Shown here in pieces: positions 48,384-56,418 of a DNA stretch of 64,000 bases. The stretch is from an uncultured Pseudomonadota bacterium (GTDB lineage: Bacteria; Myxococcota_A; UBA796; SXON01), in the NCBI GenBank assembly GCA_903921785.1, contig CAIXRH010000014.1:1-64000 (forward strand). The letters are read 5' to 3'. The position numbers and the translations under genes were made by a program. Below the pieces are notes generated by a model. That model was not told the DNA's origin. It did not search any database and saw nothing but the letters and a program-made list of their open reading frames with translations. Each line of letters opens with the position of its first letter. Position 1 is the stretch's first letter.

Positions 48384-49307
48384 TCAGCCGATGCCCAGCT
48401 CCGCCATCGCACGCGCGAGCTCAACCCGCACCAGCTTCTTCCGCCACGCGGGGGAGGCAAGGTGCGTCGTGAGCGGCTGCACCTCGGCCATGGCCGCTTC
48501 CACCAGCTCCGGCGGCGAGGTGGCCTCCAGCCGGAGCGGCGCTGGCCCCACCGCGGAGACGACACATCGCCATGTATCATGGATGTGTTGCACCGCGGTG
48601 AGCAGCTGCGGGTAGTCGATCGCGCCGCGGGCACGCAGCTTCCGGTAGGCGATGGGCGCGCCGGGCGGGGGCACCTCAAGGCGCACCAGCACCGAACCGC
48701 CAGGAACCTGCAACCACGTACGGCCATCCACCCCGTACAGCTCACGGATCGGGACGTGTCGTTCCCCGTGCGCCGTGGCGAACACCACCGATACATCGAG
48801 CAACATCATCACCGGAACAGTGTCCGCACTATGGGCTGCATAGCAGCCCTTCCCCTTCGGGGCGACGTGACACACCGGACCTTCGCACTTGAGACAGCCA
48901 CCCAACGCCACGCGCCAACCCGCCGGCTGGTTGTAGTATCGGCAGCGCGTGTCGAGCATGACGTTTCCGCCGATCGTGCCCATCGCCTGGATGGTCGGGG
49001 TCGCGACGGTCCGGGCGGCCTTCGCCAACGCCGGGTAGTCGCGCTGGACCACAGGCATCGCCGCCACCTCACGGAGCGTCACCGCCGCGCCGAGGGACAG
49101 CCCGCCCTCCGGCAGGGGCTCCACCTGGCGGAGCTCCGGCACCCGCATGGTCGAGACGAGGCGAGTGGGCGCGAACAGCCGATGTTTCATCGACGGCAGG
49201 AGGTCCGTACCTCCGGACACGAGGCGCGCGCCGGGCTCACCAGCGAGCCTGACCAGCTCCGCGAGGTCCGTGGGGTCGGCGAAATCGAATCGAGGGAGCG
49301 GAAGCAT
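48384..49307 (-). CDS. hcrB: 4-hydroxybenzoyl-CoA reductase, FAD/[4Fe-4S] subunit
   Basis: GGTDLLPSMKHRL, TIGGNVMLDTRCRYYNQ...GGCLKCEGPVCHVAPKGKGCYAAHSADTVP: the extra Cys loop characteristic of HcrB. Confidence 0.9.
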   Translation of the reverse strand: MLPLPRFDFADPTDLAELVRLAGEPGARLVSGGTDLLPSMKHRLFAPTRLVSTMRVPELRQVEPLPEGGLSLGAAVTLREVAAMPVVQRDYPALAKAARTVATPTIQAMGTIGGNVMLDTRCRYYNQPAGWRVALGGCLKCEGPVCHVAPKGKGCYAAHSADTVPVMMLLDVSVVFATAHGERHVPIRELYGVDGRTWLQVPGGSVLVRLEVPPPGAPIAYRKLRARGAIDYPQLLTAVQHIHDTWRCVVSAVGPAPLRLEATSPPELVEAAMAEVQPLTTHLASPAWRKKLVRVELARAMAELGIG

Positions 49308-51631
49308 CAGCGCCCTCCCGAACGACGGCGCCGGTCCAGCGCCCGAAGCACCTTCTCCGGCGTGAACGGCGGATCGTTGAGCCAGAGTCCCGTGGCGTCG
49401 TGAATCGCGTTTGCGATGGCCGGCACGGTGCTCAGCTGCGGCCCCTCCCCCGCCTCCTTGGCGCCGAGGGGCCCTTCCGGATCGTGGGACTCCACCGGAA
49501 AGACCACGATCTCCGGGCACTCGTGGATCGTCGGCACCTTGTACTCCAGGAGGCTCGGGGCCCGGATCAGCCCCTTGTCGTAGGCCTGTTCTTCGCTCAC
49601 CGCTTCGCCGACCCCCATGTAGACACACCCCTCGATCTGCCCCTCTACGATGGCGAGGTTGAGCACGCGGCCGCAGTCGTGCGCCACCCAGACCTTCTCC
49701 ACCCGGACCTCCCCGGTCTCCTCGTCCACGGCCACCTCGGCCACCTGCGCGGTGAACGAATAGGCCGGCGAGGGCCCCACCGACTGGCGTCGGAATCGGC
49801 TGCCGATCTTGGGCGGAGTGTAGCCTCCAGCGTGAATCAGGGGCCCGAAGCGCTCCTCTGCCAGCCACACCGCGTCCACCCAAGAGACATCGGATGTTTC
49901 CGTACCCACCCGCGGTCCGTCGCCGCGCTCGGGGTGGCCCGCGAGGCCGAAGCGCACCTCCTCCGGGGCGCAGCCGAGCTTGGCGGCCACGGCCTCCACG
50001 ATCTTGGCCCGCAACGGGCGCACGCCCGCGAGCGCGGCGTTGCCCGCCATGAAGGTGACCCGGCTGGAGTAGCTGCCGAGGTCCACCGGGGTGAGCGACG
50101 TGTCGCCCTCGATCACCCGGATGTCCTCCGGGTGCAGCCCCAGCTCCGCCGCCACGAGCCCGGCGAGCATGTGGTTGCTGCCCTGGCCGATGTCGGCAGT
50201 CCCGGCGCTCACGACCACCTCCCCGCTGCGGTCGATCTTCACTTGCACCGCGCTGTGGGGCATCTCGTTCTGATACACCGGGTGCAACGCCCCGCACATG
50301 TAGGCGCTCGCGGCGAGGCCCAGTCCCCGGCCAGGCCCCAGCGTTCCCCGCCGGGTTTCGTAGCCGCTCGCCTTCACCACGGCGTCGATACACTCGCGGA
50401 TGCCCACCGAGGTGACCCGGAGGCCGTTGCACGTCTCCGTGTTCGGCTCGATGCAGTTGCGTCGACGGAGCTCGGCGGGGTCTAGCCCCAGCCGTGCCGC
50501 CGCCTTGTCGAGGTGGGCCTCCAGCGCGAAGCGGGGCTGGATGGCCCCGTGGCCGCGTTTGGGTCCGCACGGGGGCTTGTTGGTGTAGAGCCGGTGCGAC
50601 TCGAACCGGTAGTTCTCCACCCGGTACGGCAGCGTCATGAAGACGCCGAGGTAGTAGCTGGTGACCACGCCGTAGCTGGCGTACGCGCCACCGTCCGCCC
50701 AGGCCTTGAAGTCGATCGCGGTGATGTCTCCGGCCGCCGAGAAGCCCATCTTGAGCCACAGCCGCGTGGGGTGGCGACCGCGGTGCGCGTAGAAGACCTC
50801 TTCGCGCTCCAGGACGATTCGGACCGGTCGTCCTAGCTTCCGCGCCAGGTACGCCGAACAGATGTCGGTGCAGAAGGGATCGCACTTTCCGCCGTAGCCG
50901 GCGCCGACGGCGGGCTTGATGAGCCGGACGTCCTGCTCGCGGAGCCCGAGCACCCGCGCCACATCCCGATGCACGTAGTGGGGGTTCTGCGTGCTACTCC
51001 AAAGGGTGAGCTTGCCGTCGGGCTCCACCTGGGCCAGGGCCGCGTGGCTCTCCAGCGCGGCGTGCGTCGATCCCGGGTATACGTATTCTTCCTCAATCAC
51101 CACCTCGGCGGCGGCGAAGCCGGCGTCGACGTTGCCGTACGCCTGGTGCACCCGCCGGAGCACGTTGCTCGGCTTGCGCGCGTAGTCATGGATGACGGGC
51201 TTGCTGGCGTCGAGCGCGTCCTCGATCGTGAGCACCGGCGGAAGCACCTCGTAGTCCACGCGCACGGCGGCACAGGCCCGATGTGCGGTCTCTTCGTCCA
51301 CCGCCGCGATACACACCACGGGCTCGCCGATGTATCGCACCTTCCCAAGTGCCAACGCCGTCTCATCCTGGGCGACCGGGATCACCCCGTATCGTTTGGG
51401 GAGCTCCTCGCCGATGCAGGCGCCGAAGACGCCGGGGAGGGCCAGCGCGGCGTCAAGGTGGATCGCCACGATGCGCGCGTGGGGGTGCGGCGAGCGGACG
51501 AACTTGGCGTGCGCCATCCGGGGGACCGTGAGGTCCGCTACGAACTGCGCCCGGCCGGCGATCCGCTCGCGACCGTCGATCTTCCGCGCGTAGGCGCCGA
51601 TGGGGCTCGGCACGGGCTCGGGCTGACGCAT
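49307..51631 (-). CDS. hcrA: 4-hydroxybenzoyl-CoA reductase, molybdopterin subunit
   Basis: GRAQFVADLTVPRMAHAKFVRSPHPHARI, GAGYGGKCDPFCTDICSAYLARKLGRPVRI, DIGQGSNHML, LGSYSSRVTFMAGNAA, GEGPQLSTVPAIANAI. Confidence 0.9.
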   Translation of the reverse strand: MRQPEPVPSPIGAYARKIDGRERIAGRAQFVADLTVPRMAHAKFVRSPHPHARIVAIHLDAALALPGVFGACIGEELPKRYGVIPVAQDETALALGKVRYIGEPVVCIAAVDEETAHRACAAVRVDYEVLPPVLTIEDALDASKPVIHDYARKPSNVLRRVHQAYGNVDAGFAAAEVVIEEEYVYPGSTHAALESHAALAQVEPDGKLTLWSSTQNPHYVHRDVARVLGLREQDVRLIKPAVGAGYGGKCDPFCTDICSAYLARKLGRPVRIVLEREEVFYAHRGRHPTRLWLKMGFSAAGDITAIDFKAWADGGAYASYGVVTSYYLGVFMTLPYRVENYRFESHRLYTNKPPCGPKRGHGAIQPRFALEAHLDKAAARLGLDPAELRRRNCIEPNTETCNGLRVTSVGIRECIDAVVKASGYETRRGTLGPGRGLGLAASAYMCGALHPVYQNEMPHSAVQVKIDRSGEVVVSAGTADIGQGSNHMLAGLVAAELGLHPEDIRVIEGDTSLTPVDLGSYSSRVTFMAGNAALAGVRPLRAKIVEAVAAKLGCAPEEVRFGLAGHPERGDGPRVGTETSDVSWVDAVWLAEERFGPLIHAGGYTPPKIGSRFRRQSVGPSPAYSFTAQVAEVAVDEETGEVRVEKVWVAHDCGRVLNLAIVEGQIEGCVYMGVGEAVSEEQAYDKGLIRAPSLLEYKVPTIHECPEIVVFPVESHDPEGPLGAKEAGEGPQLSTVPAIANAIHDATGLWLNDPPFTPEKVLRALDRRRRSGGR

Positions 51632-52113
51632 CAGGACTTCCCGGCGTAGATGGCCTGCGCTTCGCGGGCCGCGGTGAGGATCTTGGTGTAGCCGGTGCAC
51701 CGGCAGAGGTTGCTCCCCAGGGCCTCGCGAAGCTCCGCCTCGTTCGCCGTCGGGTTCTCGGCGAACAGGTGTCGGAGCGTCATCACAAAGCCCGGCGTGC
51801 AATAGCCACACTGCGCCGCCACGTGGTGATCGAAGGCCGCCTGGATCGGATCCGGGCCGGCGGGAGTGGCGACGCCCTCGATGGTCTCCACCCGCGCGCC
51901 CTCACAACCGACGGCGAGGGTGATGCACGAGAGCCGCGGGGCGCCGTCCACCAGGACGGTGCAGGCGCCGCAGTCGCCCACGTCGCAGCCATGTTTGGTG
52001 CCGGTGAGCCGAAGCGGCCCGCGGAGCACCTCGAGGAGCGTCTGGGCGGGCTCGACGAGCAAGCGGACGGGCTCGCCGTTGACGGTGAAGGAGAGGATGC
52101 GGTCGGTGGGCAT
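51631..52113 (-). CDS. hcrC: 4-hydroxybenzoyl-CoA reductase, [2Fe-2S] subunit
   Basis: GTKHGCDVGDCGACTVLVDG, HHVAAQCGYCTPGFVMTLRHLF, LGSNLCRCTGYTKILTA. Confidence 0.9.
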   Translation of the reverse strand: MPTDRILSFTVNGEPVRLLVEPAQTLLEVLRGPLRLTGTKHGCDVGDCGACTVLVDGAPRLSCITLAVGCEGARVETIEGVATPAGPDPIQAAFDHHVAAQCGYCTPGFVMTLRHLFAENPTANEAELREALGSNLCRCTGYTKILTAAREAQAIYAGKS

Positions 52114-52121
52114 GCGCCCGC

Positions 52122-52346
52122 TCAACCTAGCCGGCGCACCAACTTCGGCGAGGGCTCGAAGCAAGAACGCCGCGCGCCACAGGAGCCGGGCTCACAGACC
52201 CGGTCATCCGGGCCCCAGGGCTGGGCGGTGCGGTTGCACGTCCACGGCACGTCGTTGAGCGCGTAGAGGCTGGCCAGCTCGGCCTCCTCGACCACGTCGC
52301 GGCCGTAGAGCGACTTGGCCCGCATCCATCGACAGAGCTCGATCAT
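52122..52346 (-). CDS. Small Cys-containing protein (74 aa), unknown function
   Basis: MIELCRWMRAKSLYGRDVVEEAELASLYALNDVPWTCNRTAQPWGPDDRVCEPGSCGARRSCFEPSPKLVRRLG; ATGA overlap with upstream FAD subunit, 8 nt before hcrC. Confidence 0.65.
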   Translation of the reverse strand: MIELCRWMRAKSLYGRDVVEEAELASLYALNDVPWTCNRTAQPWGPDDRVCEPGSCGARRSCFEPSPKLVRRLG

Positions 52347-53335
52347 CGGCGGCCTCGGGGCGCGGGGGTGGCTGGCGCGGGTACCGCGGGCGGGGCGAAG
52401 GACGGGGCGGGGAGCGCGGCCGGGACCCCGCCGAGCCGCGCGACCACGATCTCCACGGCCCGGGCGAGCTGCGGGAACTTGGTGCGGGTGGAGGTCGATG
52501 CGTGCGGAGCCGAGGCGGCGAGCGTGGCGACCACCGGATCCAGCGGGGCCCCGGCGAGGAGCGCAGCTTCCAGCTCGGGGACGCGCGCGGGGACCGAGTG
52601 CATCCCGCCCACCGCGACCCGGGCGAACCCTGGCGCGAGATGGAGGATGACCTCGACCAGCGGCCATTCGGCGCGCCCGCGCGACGCGACCCTGAACCAC
52701 CCCGATACCGCGCCGGGGCGTGGCGGGGGGAGGATCGCGGCGACGAGCAGCTCCTCCTCGGTGACGGTGTGCTCGGCGCCCGCGGCCATGCCGTCGCCGT
52801 AGAGCGCAGCGACTTCGATCAGCCCGCGCGGCTCGATCTCCACCTTCGCGTCGAACGCGAGGAGGGCGAGGGCGAGGGTGCTCGGGTGGGGGGCGACGCA
52901 CGGGCCCGTGCTCAGCGGGGCGTGCCACGGGTGGTCCACCCCGGCAGCCGGACAGCCCGTGCCGCCGGCCTTGTAGCAGCGGAAGTCGGGGCTGCGGAAC
53001 CACGCGCAACGGGTGCGCTGGAGGAGGCTGCCCCCGAACGTCGCCACGTTGCGGATCTGGGGGTTCGCGAGGCCGCCCGCGGCGTCGGCGAGCGCGGGCC
53101 ACCCGGCCCGAACCCGCTCGTCCGCGGCGAGCTCCGCGAGTCGGACGGCAGACCCCACCCGGAGCCCGCCGCCCGGCGCGGGGCCGACGCCGTCGAGGCC
53201 GGGGACGTCACGGAGGTCCACGATCGGCGCGGCGATGCGCCCGTGGTGGAGACGGTCCATCACGTCGGTCCCGCCGGCGCGGCGTTCGCCCCAGATCGCC
53301 TGGGCGCGGAGGGTGGGGTGGCGAACGTCACTCAT
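52343..53335 (-). CDS. FAD-binding subunit of Pao/YagS-like Mo hydroxylase with extra Cys motif
   Basis: IRNVATFGGSLLQRTRCAWFRSPDFRCYKAGGTGCPAAGVDHPWHAPLSTGPCVAPHPSTLALALLAFDA resembles the [4Fe-4S] insertion of PaoB/YagS. Confidence 0.82.
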   Translation of the reverse strand: MSDVRHPTLRAQAIWGERRAGGTDVMDRLHHGRIAAPIVDLRDVPGLDGVGPAPGGGLRVGSAVRLAELAADERVRAGWPALADAAGGLANPQIRNVATFGGSLLQRTRCAWFRSPDFRCYKAGGTGCPAAGVDHPWHAPLSTGPCVAPHPSTLALALLAFDAKVEIEPRGLIEVAALYGDGMAAGAEHTVTEEELLVAAILPPPRPGAVSGWFRVASRGRAEWPLVEVILHLAPGFARVAVGGMHSVPARVPELEAALLAGAPLDPVVATLAASAPHASTSTRTKFPQLARAVEIVVARLGGVPAALPAPSFAPPAVPAPATPAPRGRR

Positions 53336-56109
53336 GCCGACACCCCCGCGAGCACCCGATCGGGCCGGAGTGGGAGCGCCCGTGGCGCCCATCCCGTCGC
53401 CGCGCGCACCGCGTTGGCGATGCTCGCCGCGACCGGCACCGCGACGAGCTCGGAGAGCCCGATACCGCCGCCGAGCACGTCTTCGTACCCCGCTTCGTCG
53501 AACTCCACGGCCATCTCCGGCGCGTCCGCGATGCCGGGCACGCGGTAGTCTTCAAGGTTTGCGGAGACCAACCCGCCGGTGACCGGGTCGACGAGGCGCG
53601 CTTCATAGAGCGCCGCCCCGACCCCCTGGATCACCCCGCCTTCCACCTGGGAGCGCGCGAGCCGAGGAACGGCGATGTGGCCCACGCCCACCCCCGTCCA
53701 CGTGCGGAGGACCCGCACGCGGCCGAGCCAGGTGTCGACCTCCACCTCGGCGACCTGCACGGCCACCCCGAGGTGGTTGCCGATCGAGAGGTTCGCGATG
53801 GCGAAGGGGAGGAAGTAGGGCGCGTGGTCGTGGCGACGATGGCCGATCCGGCTCATGCGCGGCGCCACCTTGAGGACGTCGGCCCACGGGGCGAGCCCGC
53901 CCGCGTGGGCCACGCCGCCCGGCGCCGCCTTCGCCTGCTGCAACCCGAGCGCCCGCCCGGCCCGCGACGCGAGGTCCGCGGCGAGCTGCGTGAGCGCGTC
54001 CTCCACGGCCGGGACGATCGAGGCGGTGGTGCGGCTCCCTGCGGACATGGGGCCGGTGGGAAAGCTCGACTCCCCGAGCTCCACCCGGAACAACGAGCGG
54101 TCCGCGCCGAGGACCCGGGCGGCGGTCTCGGCGATCACCGTGCGGGTGCCGTTGCCCATGTCCTGCGCGGCGGTGCGCAGCACGATGAGCCCGTCGGCCA
54201 CCTCCGCCTGCACCTCGGTGTTGCCCTGGAGGAAGTACATCCAGGCGCCGTTGGCGAGCCCCACGCCGCGGCGGAACCGGCCGGTCTGGCCGGACTGGGG
54301 CCGATCCTTCCAGAGCGGGAGGGCCTCCACGCGGTCATAGAGCCGGTTGCGCACCGGGTTGGGGTCCCAGCCGCGCCGCAGGGCGAGTGTATCCTTGCCG
54401 AGCTTCGTGGCGAGCTCGTCCATGGCGCCTTCGAGGGCGAAGAGCGCGGGGAACCCGCCGGGGCCCCGCATGGGGCGGGTGGGCGGGGTGTTCGAGGCGA
54501 TGTCCCACTCCTGGAGCCGCTTCTCGGCGAACGGGTAGAGCAGCCGGAAGAGGATGCCCATGCTGTTGCCGATGCAGGCGCCGCCGTGGCCGTACGCCTC
54601 GAGATCGAGCCCCGCCGGCGACCCGTCGGCCTTCGCGCCGACGCGGAGGTTCGCCTCCTGCCCCGCGCGGATCGCCACCGTGAGCTCGCCCGGCCGGTCG
54701 AGCACCAGTCGCACCGCCCGCCCGGTGACCTTCGCGATCTCCACGCAGGCCTTGATCTGGATGTCGAAGCTCGCCTTGGCGCCGAAGCCGCCGCCGACGT
54801 GCTCGGTGTGCACGCGCACCCGGTCCCGGGTGAGGCCGAAGACCTCGGCGAGGTCGTCCGCCATCGCGGTGACGGCCTGGGTGCTCAACCAAACGTCCAG
54901 GCCGTTGTCTTGCCACATCGCGAGCGCGGCATGAGGCTCCAGCGCGGTGTGGCAGAGCGGCTCGGTGGTCCACGTGTCCTCGACGAGCACGACCGACGCG
55001 TCCGCGAGCGCCCTGGGGACGGCGCCGGGGCGGCCGCCGATGGAGAGGTCGGTCGGACCTCGGGCGTTGCCGGACCACTTCGCGGGCGTCGTGGGCAGCT
55101 CCGCGCCGAGCGGCATCGTGGCGTGCGGCTCGAACACCACGGGGGCGCCGGGCGCCCGCGCCGCGGCGAGCGTGATGGCGGCGGGCAGGACCTCCCACTC
55201 CGCGACGATCGCGGCCAGGCCCGCCCGGGCCGCCTCCCGCGACTCCGCCGCGAGGACCGCGATCTCGTGGCCGACGAACCGCGCCCGCGCGCCGACCTCG
55301 GCCAGCGCGACGGCGCCGCGGACGCCGGGCACCTTCAGGGCCGGCGCCAGGTCGAGCCGACGCAAGATGGCGCTGGCGTGGGGGCTTCGGAACAGCACGC
55401 CTTCGAGCTGGCCTTCCAGACGAACATCCACCGTGTAGCGGGCGCGGCCGGTGACCTTCTCCACCGCCTCGACCCGCGGGGGCGCCACCGCGGAGTCCTC
55501 GTCGTACTGGCCGGCGCAGGCTGCTTGCACCGCGGCGTAGATCGCGCCATACGCCCCGCACCGGCACAGGTGCCCGGCGAGCGCCCCCGCGACCTCGTCC
55601 CGCGACGGTGCGACCCGGCCCTTCTCCGCCCGCCACCGGGCGAAGAACGCCACCGCCTCGGTGACAAAGCCCGGGGTGCAGTAGCCGCACTGGAGCGCGT
55701 CCTCTGCGGCGAACGCCCGCTGCATCGGGTGGAGCTTCGCGCCGTCGGCGAAGGTCTCCACCGTCTCGAGGTGGCGGCCGCCGAGGTGGCTCGCGGGGTG
55801 CAGGCAGCTCGCGACGCTCGCACCATCCACCAGGACCGTGCAGGCCCCGCACGCGCCGTGGCCACAGCCGTGCTTCGTCCCGGTGAGGCCGAGGCGCTCC
55901 CGCACCAACTCCAGCGTGGTCTCGGTCGGTCCGGGCGTGACCCTGACCGCCTTGCCATTGACCCAGAGGTCCAGCGAAGCGGGTGGATCGCCGGCGGGCG
56001 CCGCGGCAGCGGCACCCGCGGCAGCGGAGGCGGCTTCGGGGACGAGGGCCACCGCCGCAGTAGCGCCGAGCACACTACGGAGGAAGCCACGACGAGTCGC
56101 GTGGGGCAT
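53332..56109 (-). CDS. Tat-exported fused [2Fe-2S]/molybdopterin subunit of a xanthine/aldehyde oxidase-family enzyme
   Basis: MPHATRRGFLRSVLGATAAVALVPEAASA Tat signal; GTKHGCGHGACGACTVLVDG, CGYCTPGFV, HLCRCGAY; then VTGRARYTVDV, HVGGGFGAKASFDIQIKACVEIAKVTGRAVRLVLDR Mo subunit. Confidence 0.88.
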   Translation of the reverse strand: MPHATRRGFLRSVLGATAAVALVPEAASAAAGAAAAAPAGDPPASLDLWVNGKAVRVTPGPTETTLELVRERLGLTGTKHGCGHGACGACTVLVDGASVASCLHPASHLGGRHLETVETFADGAKLHPMQRAFAAEDALQCGYCTPGFVTEAVAFFARWRAEKGRVAPSRDEVAGALAGHLCRCGAYGAIYAAVQAACAGQYDEDSAVAPPRVEAVEKVTGRARYTVDVRLEGQLEGVLFRSPHASAILRRLDLAPALKVPGVRGAVALAEVGARARFVGHEIAVLAAESREAARAGLAAIVAEWEVLPAAITLAAARAPGAPVVFEPHATMPLGAELPTTPAKWSGNARGPTDLSIGGRPGAVPRALADASVVLVEDTWTTEPLCHTALEPHAALAMWQDNGLDVWLSTQAVTAMADDLAEVFGLTRDRVRVHTEHVGGGFGAKASFDIQIKACVEIAKVTGRAVRLVLDRPGELTVAIRAGQEANLRVGAKADGSPAGLDLEAYGHGGACIGNSMGILFRLLYPFAEKRLQEWDIASNTPPTRPMRGPGGFPALFALEGAMDELATKLGKDTLALRRGWDPNPVRNRLYDRVEALPLWKDRPQSGQTGRFRRGVGLANGAWMYFLQGNTEVQAEVADGLIVLRTAAQDMGNGTRTVIAETAARVLGADRSLFRVELGESSFPTGPMSAGSRTTASIVPAVEDALTQLAADLASRAGRALGLQQAKAAPGGVAHAGGLAPWADVLKVAPRMSRIGHRRHDHAPYFLPFAIANLSIGNHLGVAVQVAEVEVDTWLGRVRVLRTWTGVGVGHIAVPRLARSQVEGGVIQGVGAALYEARLVDPVTGGLVSANLEDYRVPGIADAPEMAVEFDEAGYEDVLGGGIGLSELVAVPVAASIANAVRAATGWAPRALPLRPDRVLAGVSA

Positions 56110-56127
56110 CGGGTTCCCGGTATCCGG

Positions 56128-56418
56128 TTACGCGCGCAGCCGCCCTCGCGCCTCCCCCGCACCGATCCGCACCCCGTCGAGCCACACCTCGTCCGCCGCG
56201 CCGTCCGCCAGCTCCACCGGGACGCCGCTTCGGACACACCACAAAAGCAGGCGACCCAGCTCGCCGTCGGCGCCCGTGCGCACCAGGCGCAAGCGGGCAC
56301 CGGGCGCGGAGACCACCGGCGTCTCCACCCGGACGCGACGCGCCGCCACCGCGATCATCCGGGGGTCGTCCCGGGGACCGAGGCCGGCGGCGCGTTCGAG
56401 GCGGGCGCGGAGGCTCAC
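56128..56418 (-). CDS. Hypothetical protein (96 aa) coupled to boxB
   Basis: GTG start overlaps the boxB stop (GTGA): VSLRARLERAAGLGPRDDPRMIAVAARRVRVETP...; in-operon position. Confidence 0.55.
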   Translation of the reverse strand: MSLRARLERAAGLGPRDDPRMIAVAARRVRVETPVVSAPGARLRLVRTGADGELGRLLLWCVRSGVPVELADGAADEVWLDGVRIGAGEARGRLRA

